42,987 nucleotides of DNA. Origin: Gyrodactylus bullatarudis. Its lineage: Eukaryota; Platyhelminthes; Monogenea; Gyrodactylidea; Gyrodactylidae. The position numbers were made by a program, and so were the translations under genes. Where the stretch lies: assembly GCA_012064415.1 (NCBI GenBank), contig SSNU01000349.1, positions 1-42,987 on the forward strand, written 5' to 3'. The notes below the pieces were generated by a model. The model was not told the origin of the DNA and did no database searches. It was given only the letters and a program-made list of their open reading frames with translations. The number at the start of each line of letters is the position of its first letter. Position 1 is the stretch's first letter. Below, piece after piece: positions 1-10,895 of the stretch.

Positions 1-494
1 TTAAATTTTTCACGGAGGTTTTGATTTATACCTCTCTGCCCCAAAATTCCAGCCAATCAGCGTTGAGCACTCATTAGCCAATAAGGAATAAGCAGTTTTT
101 CACCTCATCCTCAATTCTTTAAACCTTCTTAAAATTAATATACTTTAGCTTGGTTTTGCTCATTACATATCATTCGAAAGGGAATTTTCTCCTCTTTTCA
201 ATGCACCAACAAAAAATTGTTAAGAGGAATAATAACAAAGATAGAATAACTCTGTTATTTCAACTTTTTACATTAAGAGACTTATACCAAGAGAGGAAAA
301 GAGGAGAAAATTCCCTTTCGAATGATATGTAATGAGCAAAACCAAGCTAAAGTATATTAATTTTAAGAAGGTTTAAAGAATTGAGGATGAGGTGAAAAAC
401 TGCTTATTCCTTATTGGCTAATGAGTGCTCAACGCTGATTGGCTGGAATTTTGGGGCAGAGAGGTATAAATCAAAACCTCCGTGAAAAATTTAA
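1..494. mobile_element. Foldback / MITE-like element with ~199-bp inverted arms
   Basis: Bases 1-199 and 296-494 are reverse complements with essentially no mismatch in the parts compared (position i pairs with 495-i), around a 96-bp loop. Both outer ends read TTAA, as in TTAA-targeting elements, although TTAA is palindromic and would match itself anyway. The arms hold CCAAT-type boxes and a TATA-like run, but no gene follows closely. The open frame across the loop (150-332) comes from the arm sequence and resembles no protein I know. The window begins exactly at the element edge, so its left flank cannot be examined. Confidence 0.8.
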
Positions 495-1065
495 TTTATC
501 TCAAGTCATCATGTGTGAAATTGACTGTATCGTTGCATAATACAAAAACCTAGTTTTCTCGATAAACATGGTAAGATCTCAAGAAGAATATTTTTGAAAG
601 AGCGTGCAAAAGAAATATCGAAGCAATACTAGATACGTCGACATATTCCCTAGCTACTATTTTCCAAAAGAATTCAAAAAATAGTCACTGAAAAGAAACG
701 CTTCAGTATATGTCCTAGAAAAAATGATGAGACAGGGCATAGGAAATGCGTCAAATGGAATTCCTTTCCTTCACCAGACAGGATTTTGTGTCAATAGCTC
801 TGAATTGAATTCTAAATTCTGCACAATAAGAGGATCAAAACTCTTATATCATACCTGTGGAATTATTATTTTTATTATTTTCTTGCCTTGTGCAAAAATA
901 TCTGATTTTTTCAATAATGAGTGTAGTAAGATCAAAATCCTTGGCTACTTGTTTTTATTTATTACGGTAGAGCTCTTGCATTCTCGTGATAAAATGGGTT
1001 TTAAAGTACTTATATAATAATAATTATTAATATTAATTGATGGATATTATAAAGCTATACTCGAT
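495..1065. other. No supported gene
   Basis: A+T-rich sequence. One plus-strand open frame (724-1017, 97 codons) has no recognisable domain, is low in complexity, and has neither splice context nor a match elsewhere in the window. I see nothing else here. Confidence 0.5.
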
Positions 1066-1262
1066 GAATTTATAATTTTTCACAAAAATCTCATTTTTTC
1101 ATCAAGGTATCGAAATTTTTGAAAGATATTTTGGTAACTGATTCAAAATGTACAACTCTTTTACTGATTTGAAAAAAAGTTTTTTTTGGAAAATTTTAGA
1201 GACATTTTAAAATTCGAGATGGCGCGAGATTTTTTCATTTTTTTAAACTTTGAGTTGATTTC
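1060..1262 (+). repeat. Partial copy of the 25209-25561 / family C foldback
   Basis: This starts with AGCTATACTCGATGAATTT and continues through CTCATTTTTTCATCAAGGTA and TGGTAACTGATTCAAAATG to the GATGGCGCGAGATTTT block. The order matches the left arm and centre of the hairpin at 25209-25561. The right arm is missing, so this is a half copy. A separate C-like fragment lies at about 1735-1845 (CAGATTCAGCATATTCGGC) and recurs inverted near 19138-19270. Confidence 0.7.
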
Positions 1263-1872
1263 AAGGATTTAAACGTTGTTTTTCAGAATCATCATTCGAC
1301 ATAGAAAAAGTTAAAGTTTTTCATTAGCTTATATTCAGGTTTTCAATACTAATTGTCTCCACGTGACTTCTACAGTGGCATGATAAGCTAAATCTTAAAC
1401 GTTTGAAAGTAATTTCTGAAAACTAGTACTCAGATGTATATCAAGCTATTACAAATAATTAATTTATGTTGAATCTTTCTCATCTGTGTATTCTTAATCA
1501 TAATCCTGGAAATCTATAGAAGGAACTATTGCACAAAAGAAAGAAGCTATTATCTTCAAGAAACAATAAGAGATTCATTCTCGAAATGTTTATTCACGAA
1601 AATTAAACTCCAACAAAATAAAATTAGGATTTTTACGAAAAAGAGTATGATCAAGGTTTTTATGAATTTAAATTTAGAATTAGAGTTTTAATCGACCTTT
1701 TGAGTCTTACGTTTATTAAATATTGCCAAATTCTAAGATATTATTATTATTAAGTAGTGAAAATGATCAAAAAATCGAAATTCGACTCCCAAACGATAAT
1801 GAAGTGAAGCATTAGAACAGATTCAGCATATTCGGCTTTCTTGTCTTATTGTGAATTATAATTTAAGCTGAA
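1263..1872. other. Intergenic, decayed repeat fragments only
   Basis: No gene. The only recognisable content is the C-family fragment around 1735-1845. The remainder is A+T-rich and unassigned. Confidence 0.5.
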
Positions 1873-2165
1873 AATAACACCAAAACTCTTCAATAAGTAG
1901 CAAAAGTGGAGAGAAGAGTGAGAAAGCTCACATTGGCCAAGCTAGTTGAAGATTATAGGAATAGTTTTTTTAAACACAAGTTTGGCTTATATAGATTTAT
2001 CTTCTTCACCCAAACATTTGTACTGTCATCCCATGCATTTTTGTATTGAATTAAAAAATTTGAAATTGAATCTTCATGACTTTCTGTCAGTTGAGAAGTT
2101 GTTAAATTTATGGGTTGATTCAAAAAAAATAAAAAAATTTTTTTCCCCAATGAAAATTTCAAAGC
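1873..2165 (-). repeat. Truncated copy of repeat E (see 39910-40580)
   Basis: Plus-strand text around ACACCAAAACTCTTCAATAA followed by AGAAAGCTCACATTGGCCA matches 39926-39990 closely. On the minus strand the copy keeps a decayed version of the E open frame: ESHEDSISNF, then YKNAWDDST and KINLYKPNLC, compared with ENHEASISVF, YKNAGDNST and INHFKPNLS in the better copy. It is therefore a dead copy of a coding repeat. Confidence 0.65.
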
Positions 2166-3186
2166 TTCTTATTTATCATTATTCTTATTTCTCTACCAGA
2201 TTTATTGTCAGATAAATTTTTTTAACGGTTAAACTTTTACTCAAAAATTGAAAGTGAACTTTCTCCTTATATAGAACCACAGAGGGAAAATAACGCGAAT
2301 CTTACAAATTTTCGCTACCTCTGAAGAAGATTAATTTTATCTTTCTAAAAATAGTGAACTAAGAAGAGTTATTAATTTCAATGAAGTCCAATGTTCTTGA
2401 AGTTTTGAAAAAACTAATGAATATCCCTGTAAGCATCTAATAAGTAAGAAGTTTCCCTTGAAAATTATGTTCCAAATGAATACAAAGTAATCTCCTTGAA
2501 AGCAGCTTACTCAGAGATTATCATGCTCTGTGACGCCGAAAATCTGAAAGAGTCGGAAAGTTACAATATAAATAAAAAACGTGGATGATCATGCAAAAGC
2601 CGTAAAAAATCAGAGCTGAAATAAATTTTAATGAAATTTAGTGTTAGTTAAAATTATTTTTAAGAAGTTTCTTTCGAAAATTTTTGGGGTTATTTTTGGA
2701 GTTAACCCTAAATTTATTAGGATAACCGTTTTCAATTAAACACAACTTTGTGTTCTTTATTTCTTAAAGTATATATCCCCTGGACTTGCTATCCTTCTTA
2801 TCCTCTTTCCTATGCCAATTACAACATCAACTTTATGTGAAACAGGACTAAAACTGGCATATCCCTTTTATTTAGTCTAATTCAAATATGATATTTTTTG
2901 CAAAGAGTTATTTCTCATAGTAATCGATTTGTAACCGAATTCTGAGATCAAATATGAATTGAATTCCTTTAGCAATACTAAGTGAAGGTTCATAACATTA
3001 AATCCTTTGATAAAAATCACGACTCAAGTTCAAAGGGACTTCGAAGGATTATTGAAATCCTTTTATTGAAATAAAAATATTTTCTTTATTTCCTGAAGAG
3101 ACTAAATTTAGAAACAAAATATTCTCAAAATAAGGAGAAGAGAGTAATTCTCAATGGGGAAAGAAAGAGGTGTAAAACGATTCAAT
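2166..3186. other. No supported feature
   Basis: About 1 kb of A+T-rich sequence without a credible open frame, inverted repeat or match to the dispersed families. TTAACCCTAAATT at 2703 resembles a piggyBac-type end, but no partner was found. Confidence 0.5.
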
Positions 3187-3874
3187 TATTTTTGGGCTGC
3201 TGACCTGGAGTCATGCTGGAGTTAAGAACGAAGGGAAGATTTGTTTTGGTGAATAAAGCTTTATTTTCGTCGGTTCCCTTCAGACCAAACACCGACTATC
3301 TATATATATTTATACATGAAATAATGTTGGGAACATTTAGGTTTAGCCAATAGCACTTATTCACCAGGAGTTGACCAATTGGAGTTGAGTGTGTTCATAC
3401 TCTTCGGGCTGGGAGAAATACATCTAAACCTAATTGACATGAAGATGAGAATTTACTATTTTTACAAAAAACGCAATGTTTTTCTCCGGATTCATAGACA
3501 AAAATAGTATTTTGAATTCTAAAAGGGATGTGGATATTCGAAAAAATTTCGAAAAAAATTCAATCTGACCAAGATCTTACTGTCTCCGAGAAAAAATTAA
3601 ACTTCCAGATTTTGGATAATTTGCATTCGAGATGGTTTGATTTCCCAAAGTAATGAAGAATTTCAGTGAACTTCTGCAGGTGAATTCGAATACCTCGTTC
3701 AATGTTGATCCCAAATATCTGCAAATGTTCCCAACATTATTTCATGTATAAATATATATAGATAGTCGGTGTTTGGTCTGAAGGGAACCGACGAAAATAA
3801 AGCTTTATTCACCAAAACAAATCTTCCCTTCGTTCTTAACTCCAGCATGACTCCAGGTCAGCAGCCCAAAAATA
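3187..3874. mobile_element. Foldback element with 152-bp arms carrying motif D
   Basis: Bases 3187-3338 and 3723-3874 are matching inverted arms (paired positions sum to 7061). Each arm carries motif D (GTGAATAAAGCTTTATTTTC then GTCGGTTCCCTTCAGACC), which also occurs singly at 9796, 23396, 40380 and 42633. The 384-bp loop (3339-3722) contains half of a family A foldback from 3428. The open frame over the right arm (3769-3987) depends on this repeat and is not a credible gene. Confidence 0.8.
3428..3722 (+). repeat. Half copy of foldback family A in the loop of 3187-3874
   Basis: It begins CCTAATTGACATGAAGATG and continues through TTTTTCTCCGGATT, the usual left arm of family A. It then passes directly to the distal part of the unit (TGTTGATCCCAAATATCTGC). 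The inner part is deleted and the right arm is absent. Confidence 0.75.
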
Positions 3875-4317
3875 TCTTCGTGGAAATCAGACAACTTATG
3901 TCTTATTGTTTTGTTAATTTCGAAAGAAGACCAACTGGATTATATAAATTTTTTTTTGTTAGAAAGTATGATTTTATTGAGTTATAAAAGATAAAATAAA
4001 TATATATAAATACAAATATATATACACAGCATCTCTGGATATAATATGGCGGTTCGAAAAAAAGACGTAAAAATGAAAAAGAGTCTAATTCAGTAATCAT
4101 AAGAATCTTTTATGCGATTCACTAGTCATCCGGGGATCTGTGATCAACTTATGTATTTCAATGACTTGAAAAAAACTTTCGAAAATCCCCAAAATCGCCC
4201 AATAAAAATAATTTTCCAATCCAATCAAATTTCGTTCAAAAGTCCCTTTTTATGCTTTTTTAATAAATGCAAAAAACTTTTCAAAATAAGTAAACTTAAT
4301 AGTTCTGATAGAAAATA
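3875..4317. other. A+T-rich stretch, no supported gene
   Basis: This contains a TATATA-rich run near 4000-4025. A 105-codon open frame (4112-4429) crosses into the repeat B fragment, but its first part has no recognisable domain. Confidence 0.4.
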
Positions 4318-4402
4318 CTTCGTTTACTACCCATTCGATAGAAAATCTATTAATCTTCTGGAATACGTAAAAATCTCAGCTCCATTATTCGCCAAACTAG
4401 TG
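4318..4402 (+). repeat. Repeat B fragment with conserved peptide PFDRKSINLLE
   Basis: The plus strand encodes VYYPFDRKSINLLEYVKISA. Related copies lie at 7630-7732 (minus, VYHPFDRKFINLLECAKEF), 11455-11530 (plus, LDWKSVNFLEYAEIS) and 14760-14862 (minus, AFDRKFINLLECA). Several differences between copies are conservative at the protein level, which suggests a formerly coding repeat. I do not recognise the protein. Confidence 0.5.
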
Positions 4403-4852
4403 GTATACTTTTTCAAAGTAATATTATAATATAATATCAAAAAAATAATTATTTTTTGAATATGTAATCGAATGAACTCAACCTGCTAAAGCTTTCAAGA
4501 TAGTCAATTTTTGGATCAAAAAATGACCAAAGTTTTGATCGATAGCTCCCTAACCAAAGATAATTAAAGACTCATAAAGATTCAGGTATTTTATGTACAG
4601 TTTAGTTTATGTAATATTTAGTACTGTTATATCCAAAAAAAATCATTGATAGTTTTAAAAAACATACGTGCAATTTCTATTCCAACATATTCGAATGCGT
4701 GCTTATTCGTAAGAATGGAAATCTTACCAGAGATAGATTTACTAATTTGATTTAAAAAAATCGTGATAGAATCGATTAGAAGATAATTTCATCCATCGTA
4801 TAGAGTATAACAAGATTTATATTATGGTCTGACTAGGGAGTCGTATATATGT
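4403..4852. other. No supported feature
   Basis: A+T-rich sequence with no convincing open frame, inverted repeat or family match. Confidence 0.5.
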
Positions 4853-4942
4853 CTAGCCCTCGCTCTGGATATTCAATTTTGCTTATGGGAGTTTCCATAC
4901 AAATGGGGGTGTATAGACCCCCATATGCAGAGCGAGGCCTAG
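4853..4942. repeat. G+C-rich 90-bp hairpin
   Basis: The outer arms CTAGCCCTCGCTCTG (4853-4867) and CAGAGCGAGGCCTAG (4928-4942) pair with one mismatch. A second perfect hairpin, ATGGGGGT / ACCCCCAT, lies inside at 4903-4924. The G+C-rich arms stand out in this A+T-rich sequence. It could be a tiny non-autonomous element or a structured RNA; no second copy was found. Confidence 0.55.
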
Positions 4943-4967
4943 TAGAGATTTTAACCACGATTTAGTT

Positions 4968-6320
4968 TTAACCCTTTTGGTGCCGATGGAAATTTTTTAG
5001 TTTTTTTTAACCTTGGTAACTTTATTACTAATAAACTATTAGTTCAGCAGATCTCTGGACGAAAAAAAATCTTTGGCCAAACTCCCACTTTCAAATCAAT
5101 AAACATTTTGAGTTCAAAGTTCAAAAAAATTGAATTTTGGCGCCATTAGGTTTTAGCTTGTACTTCTCTGTCAAAGACTGATAAAGAAAATACTCCATGA
5201 ACTCCTTGCGAAATAAAATTTTCACGAAACGGATAAGAGACTGAAAACCAATGACAATTGAAAATTTTAAAGCTTATTATTATGATCAGGGATGTTTATA
5301 GAAAATTCAATTGCCTTAGGAGGAAAACTTTGAAACTTTTTGAAAAAAGAAAATATAAATAGCTTACTTACTGGCTTTCATTTTGAATAAATTAGATCAA
5401 AGTAACTCTGAAAGCATTATACGTATGAAATCATGATATTCAAACGGGAAAGATAGACATAAGGAAATTCGAATTTATAAATCAAAAGTATTCTGTATAA
5501 TTTATATGCTATTGTGAGTCTGGAAAGCTAGCGAGTGTTTCTTCTACATTAGTGGGACTATAGTTAATTCAATTGAATCTAGCTGTAAGTTTAAGAAACC
5601 AGATTCAGCATATTTAATTTCTTTGACTAATTGTGATCCTAAAAATTAACTTTTGATTGCTCTCTTACATTGAAATCAACATAAATTTTCATCTCAAAGT
5701 TCAAAAAATGGGAATTTGGCGCTCATGCGAGATTTTGCTATAATTTTCTCAAAAATTGATTTGTTCTTAATTTATTTCTCCGTATCATGGAAGAGGGCCT
5801 TATGATCTAGATTCCAAAAAATCCATTTCTTGATAAAAAAATCATAAATTCCCTTCTTCATATTAACTAGCTTTAGTATTGTCGATTATAAGATGAATAA
5901 AAAGATATCAGTACGAGGGACTATTTTTAAATACTTGAAGATATTTTAGGGATGTTTGAGAATTATATTACGCATTACGACTATCGAGAAGAATCAAGTT
6001 TGAGCAATAACACAATAATAATTCCAATTTCCTGCAAAACATGGACTTGTCAAAATATAACATAATTTCTCAAAGATTTCATACATATTAGTTGCGATTC
6101 TATAAAACAAAATCATTGTAGAAAGATAATTCTTAATGTCTTTTGTTAGCTGTGCAAACGTTGAGAGTTTTTTGGCCAAAAATATTACTAATGCAAGTTC
6201 ACATTGTGGGCTTCAATTTAAACTTAAATTGATCCAGAAACCTATCAAACTGGTAGAGTTATGAAGGTTCAAAAAAATTGGAAAATGGACATATATCTGC
6301 ATCGGCACCGAAAGGGTTAA
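4968..6320. mobile_element. Non-autonomous TTAA-flanked (piggyBac-like) element, 1.35 kb
   Basis: The left end is TTAA at 4968-4971 followed by CCCTTTTGGTGCCGATG. The right end, read as reverse complement from 6320, is TTAA followed by CCCTTTCGGTGCCGATG, so the terminal repeats differ by one base in 17 and both flanks are TTAA. That is the signature of piggyBac-type insertion. The interior has no transposase. It holds half of a family C foldback (about 5580-5880) and a 46-bp block (6172-6217) found again inverted at 36554-36599. The small minus-strand open frames here look spurious. Confidence 0.75.
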
Positions 6321-6703
6321 ATTACTAATTTTTATAAACCTAGTAAATGTAAAAGCTGAAGATGATTTCACATAAATCCTTCTATAAATATTTTCTGTCG
6401 ATTGCTCAGACCAAAACAGAGGTTTCCAAACATGGATAAAAAGTATTCGAGTTTTACTTCTTATCAACCCAAGTGCATGATAATAGGAACACCGTTATTC
6501 TTCTAAAGATTTTATTTATTCCCACGTTCTTCAGATGGTTCAGATCGGTTTGGTCTGAAAAAAATTATTCAAATTAAAATTCAAGAGTCTACAAGAGTCT
6601 TCTTCTTCGCAAGAAGCCTCTCTAGGACTTTTATTTATCAAGCTTAGATAATTAATTTATTATTAGAGCTGTCAAAATGCTATTTTTGCTAATTTTGATA
6701 TAA
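6321..6703. other. No supported feature
   Basis: A+T-rich sequence right of the TTAA element. A minus-strand frame (6213-6467) spans the element boundary and is not credible. Confidence 0.5.
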
Positions 6704-7250
6704 ACTAATTTACATGAAGATTAGAATTCACTATTTTTACAAAAACCTCAATATTTTTGTTCGTAAAGGCAGGAAAAAATTATTTTTCGAATTCCTCAAT
6801 AAAATAAGCCTATTTCTTTTGAAAATTAAATAAAATTAAAATGCGGATATTTGAGATCAATATTAGACAAAGATTTCAAATTTGGCGGCAGAAATTCGTC
6901 ATTATTGTGGTAAATCGAAAAATTGTAATTTATTGATTATCACAATGGAAAATTAAAAAGTTTAACTTTTTCTTGAAACCAGTAGAATCCTTTCTTCCTC
7001 CACGGCCCAATTTGAAATTTTTGTCTAATGCCAACCTCAAGTATCTGTATTTAACTGGTTCGAATCTTTGAAATTGATAAAAATTTTGAGCTCAAAAGTT
7101 GAAAAAGAGGAAATTTGGTGCATATTCTGAATTGAAAAAACGGCCCGATTTTGGTCGGATTGAATTTTCTCAGGAATTTTTTTTTTCAAAAGAAATTGGC
7201 TTATGGAATTAGAAAAATAATTTTTTTCTGACTTTCCGAACAAAATTATT
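6704..7250. mobile_element. Foldback family A copy, diverged
   Basis: The left arm begins ACATGAAGATTAGAATTCAC. The right arm ends with TTTCCGAACAAAATTATTCA, complementary to the left-arm TTTTTGTTCGTAAAG block. The interior holds the usual A landmarks, including AAAAACGGCCCGATTTTGGT and TTCGAATCTTTGAAATTG. The right tip with CATCTTCATGTCAATTAG is missing, so this copy is truncated. Confidence 0.7.
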
Positions 7251-7440
7251 CAATTTGGCTAATGATGACCATTAGTCTAGTATGAGACTCTCCCATCTTT
7301 ATCATGTCAAGCAACTTGAAGCCTCAATGCCCCAGAGAATTTTTTTTCATGAATCGAATTCAATCTTTTGTCTATTCTACGGTTTGTGAATACGCTGATT
7401 ACGAATCTAGTTGTTTTAATGCAATTTTTTTGATTTAGAA
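7251..7440. other. No supported feature
   Basis: Short A+T-rich gap between an A foldback and a repeat B copy. Confidence 0.5.
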
Positions 7441-7732
7441 GACATTTTTTGTTCCAAAAGCAGGTTATTTTTGTAGTGTTAGCAGATAGAGTTCAGGCGA
7501 TTGCATATTCGAATTCTACAGGTATGATTCCTCAATCAAAGTTATCTTACTTTCTACCTATGACACTTGGAAGTAGATTTTCAAAAAAACGTTTTAAACA
7601 AAAATTAATTAACTGAAAAAAATAATCTCTCTTTGAATTAGTATAGGATGATTTTGAAGAGTGATTGAACCAAATTCTTTTGCGCATTCCAGGAGATTAA
7701 TAAATTTTCTATCGAATGGGTGGTAAACAAAG
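7441..7732 (-). repeat. Repeat B, longer copy, broken by the foldback at 7733
   Basis: Matches 14625-14862 through GATAGAGTTCAGGCGATTGC, AGGTATGATTCCTC and the terminal CATTCCAGGAGATTAATAAA block. The minus strand encodes YHPFDRKFINLLECAKEF followed by ITLQNHPILIQRE. The similarity to the other copy stops at about 7732, exactly where the foldback element begins, which suggests that element inserted into a B copy. Confidence 0.7.
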
Positions 7733-8532
7733 TACAATCAATAACTAAGAGAGAAACAAGAATAGTGGAATGACAAATCAGACGTAGCTTCTCAAAAATA
7801 GTGGAATGATATGGTGTATTCGAAGGTATATAAGGCAATTTCATACCCTCACACACATCCATGTGTTTGACTCAGAATCTTAACATTGAAGTATAGGGAG
7901 GGTAATTATGATTAAGTCGTATGCAATGAAACCAGTAATTAGCAATTGAAGTTAATTTTTTAACAACAGAAAACAAGAGAGTTTACATGTTTTTCAAGGT
8001 TTATGATATGAGTCATATCTTATTTTTCATTATTTTGTGTAAAATTGATAGAGTACTTTTTTCTATCTTCGATCAACTGGTCAGAATGAAAAAATTTCTT
8101 CTTGATCTGATCTAATTTCAAAGATAAATTTTGTGTTGTCACTCTAAAACTCAAGAAGAAAAATTTTTTCATTCTGACCAGTTGATCGAAGATAGAAAAA
8201 AGTACTCTATCAATTTTACACAAAATAATGAAAAATAAGATATGACTCATATCATAAACCTTGAAAAACATGTAAACTCTCTTGTTTTCTGTTGTGTAAT
8301 GTTAAAAAATTAACTTCAATTGCTAATTACTGGTTTCATTGCATACGACTTAATCATAATTACCCTCCCTATACTTCAATGTTAAGATTCTGAGTCAAAC
8401 ACATGGATGTGTGTGAGGGTATGAAATTGCCTTATATACCTTCGAATACACCATATCATTCCACTATTTTTGAGAAGCTACGTCTGATTTGTCATTCCAC
8501 TATTCTTGTTTCTCTCTTGGTTATTGATTGTA
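7733..8532. mobile_element. ~800-bp foldback element with ~370-bp arms and TA flanks
   Basis: Paired positions sum to 16265 near the ends. Arms of about 370 bp are nearly identical, with a few differences around 7965/8295, and enclose a loop of roughly 55-60 bp near 8105-8160. The tips read TA-CAATCAATAACTAAGAG and CTCTTGGTTATTGATTG-TA, compatible with a Tc1/mariner-type TA target. The same 43-residue open frame appears in both arms, in opposite orientations, because the arms are copies; it is not a gene. High arm identity suggests recent origin or arm-to-arm gene conversion. Confidence 0.8.
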
Positions 8533-9450
8533 ATTTCATTTTGAGTTCATTTATATTCCCCCACAATTTTTTGAGAATTTCCACCTTTGTTGTCAAATCG
8601 TGATTATAATTCTGAGAATAGATTTAAGCATAAATGAAATCCTTTGTAATGTAACCTTGATCGTTGATAGAATAACTACGGAATTGTTAATCGTTGTACA
8701 ATGATATATTTATTTACATTAATATACATTATTTAAAGTCTTGCTATGGATATAAAGAATCTTTCAAAGAAAAGCTATTATTAAAAATATCATAATCTAA
8801 ATGACAGTCAAAGAAAAATCACCGTAAAGAAGTTGTAAATCTTCTTGATATCATTTTTAAAAACACAAGGTCATTTTTAAAATCTCGAATTGGCACTAAA
8901 TTCCCATTTTCCACTCTTGATTTAAAAGTGATAGGGTGATTAGAAATTAGATTCAGATTTCTTTTTTTTTTGAAATAAGCTTCAAATTCTTTCAGAAACA
9001 ATGCTATAATAATTACATTTTTAAATAGAATATTGTTCATCTGAAGCACCAAGTTTCTCAAACAAAAGTAATCTCAAAAAATGCAATTGAAAAAATTGTT
9101 TTTCCTATTTGAGAAAAATTTGATTAAATTTCCACTATTACTGAAGCTAATAAAAGTTTCTTGCCTAAAGTCTCCTTTTCAACTCTTAATTTTCCATCTC
9201 AAGTGTGTTTGTAGCTGCGATAAAGATGAATTCTTTTCTTGAACTAAGCATCAACTTTTTGTTCATTCCCTTCAAGTAAAGAATTTTTTATGACTCTAAT
9301 AAATAAAATTTATCTGTTTCCATAATGTAACAAATCAATAGTTGTTTATGGGATTTTTTATTCAAATCTAAACTTTTAGATTTCAAGTAGGGCAGTTTCT
9401 CGGGAGAACACATCAAAACTCGAAAAATTCACCAATCAAAATGAAGAAGT
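8533..9450. other. No supported gene
   Basis: A+T-rich sequence. The minus-strand frame 8819-9061 (80 codons) has no recognisable domain, no splice context and no repeat match. Confidence 0.45.
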
Positions 9451-9708
9451 TTATCCAAAATAATTTTTATAAGAGCCCAATTGGTTCACTCGTTGCTGAT
9501 ATATGTCTGTTATCTCTCGAATGCAACAGATGACTGAAAGGTCCCTAGCAAACGATTCTCCCAGCATACAGAGATAAAGACACTTGGGAAATTTTCCAAG
9601 TTTTTCTAAAGAAGGACACGATCCAAGTGCAACGAAGTGATAAAGGTAAGTTTTTCTTCCCAATTCATGATTTTTCGACAAAAGAAAACGATTGAAAGTT
9701 TTTTCCAT
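9451..9708. pseudogene. Possible retroelement remnant (weak)
   Basis: The base composition is less A+T-rich than around it. On the plus strand, about 9440-9525 encodes KKFIQNNFYKSPIGSLVADI followed by CLLSLE. This loosely resembles the MGSPLSP-x-LADI-x-LE motif of Penelope-like reverse transcriptases, but the catalytic YVDD is not visible downstream. The minus strand has an 85-codon open frame with no recognised domain. Either or neither may be real. Motif D, shared with repeat E, lies just downstream at 9796. Confidence 0.2.
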
Positions 9709-9795
9709 AATTCATTGATTAATAAATAATTATAAACGATTTAAATATTGGATTGTTTCTGACTGTCGTGCTGATTTATAGAACGACGAGTTAAG

Positions 9796-9842
9796 GTGAA
9801 TAAAGCTTTTATTTTCATCGGTTCTCCTCAGATCCCACACAA
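9796..9842 (+). repeat. Motif D, solitary copy
   Basis: GTGAATAAAGCTTTTATTTT followed by CATCGGTTCTCCTCAGATCC. It corresponds to the D motif in the arms at 3187-3874 and at 40380, 42633 and 23396. Confidence 0.65.
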
Positions 9843-10129
9843 ACATTAGAGTGAGTCACTAATTTTTAACTTTGAAAATTAAAAAAAAGTCCCTCGAGTT
9901 TTTATGCTAACTTAAAAACGTAGATTAAGTTAGAAAATTCTTACAAGCTTTTTAAATTCTTGACCTTCGCTATTTGAAAGTAGATTGGCCTTTAAATTAA
10001 AATTTAATCTTAGTTAAAAATGTATATTAATAATTTTATCCAAAAGTTGAGCCAAAATTAAGTCCATATTCTAAATAGTATGACTTTCTTACGATTCATT
10101 CTAACCAACAGGTTTCCATGATTGGGTGA
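9843..10129. other. No supported feature
   Basis: A+T-rich spacer with no credible open frame or repeat match. Confidence 0.5.
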
Positions 10130-10850
10130 ATGTTCTTGGTTATAAAAAGAATCAATTTACAGTGTTATCCGCTAAAATTTCTCAAAAATTATCAAGAGCA
10201 AACTTGTGAAGGGATTGACATTGATTTAAAACAACTCTTGGTCCAGAGTTTAGAGAGTGATGCTTGCTCTATTATCCACAGTTATCATTTAAAAAGAATA
10301 AATAAAAAATATGGAATTTTTGAGTTCTCTCCAATTCAATAAATATAGTAGGACTAATCTGGACTACAAAAAATCTCGTACAACAAAACAGCATTATTTT
10401 CAAGTGAAAAGGCACAACGCATATGCTTGCAATCTTTCCAGGAAGCTTAGAGACGAAAAAATGATACTGACTAATTCAGCATTATCCACCATCCGGGGAA
10501 AATTTATCTAAATCTTTTAACGATGGCTTTTTGCGAATGGAAAAAAAGTTGCTCAATCTTTCCTGCCATGACAGTGTTTAATTCTATCTTCAACAATAGA
10601 AAAGAATAGTTTTTATTCAAATTCGATACAGTAATTATATGTTCAAAAAGCATTTCCTGAATTCCACCATGGATGAGAGGGTGATACTTGAGGATTGAAG
10701 AAATCATTTCTAAAACTCCTTATGTCTTCCTCTGTTAATCGATAATATTGATAATATTTCGATATAATTTTCAATTGCCTATTCTTATATTTACAACTAT
10801 TATAGTTAATAATAGGAAGATGATATTTAATAATTCCTAGATAAATCAAA
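10130..10850. other. Unassigned stretch with several small open frames
   Basis: Plus-strand frames at 10130-10342 and 10311-10511 overlap minus-strand frames at 10504-10707 and 10643-10849. The minus strand includes RLTEEDIRSFRNDFF and SHPWWNSGNAF, and a second frame holds YHPLIHGGIQEMLFEH over the same bases. The frame switches suggest an old coding sequence with frameshifts, but I recognise no domain and cannot choose a strand. Confidence 0.2.
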
Positions 10851-10895
10851 AATTAAGGAATAATAACAAGGGAAGAAATGAAAAGAACAGGGAAA

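Noticed and set aside
7050..7070. GGTTCGAATC as a tRNA B box
   Set aside because: It is part of the family A right arm (TTCGAATC…GAAATTGATAAAAATTTT), and no A box or cloverleaf can be made.
7638..8603. A duplicated small protein MDVCEGMKLPYIPSNTP on both strands
   Set aside because: The two copies are the arms of the foldback at 7733-8532; duplication of the frame follows from the inverted repeat.
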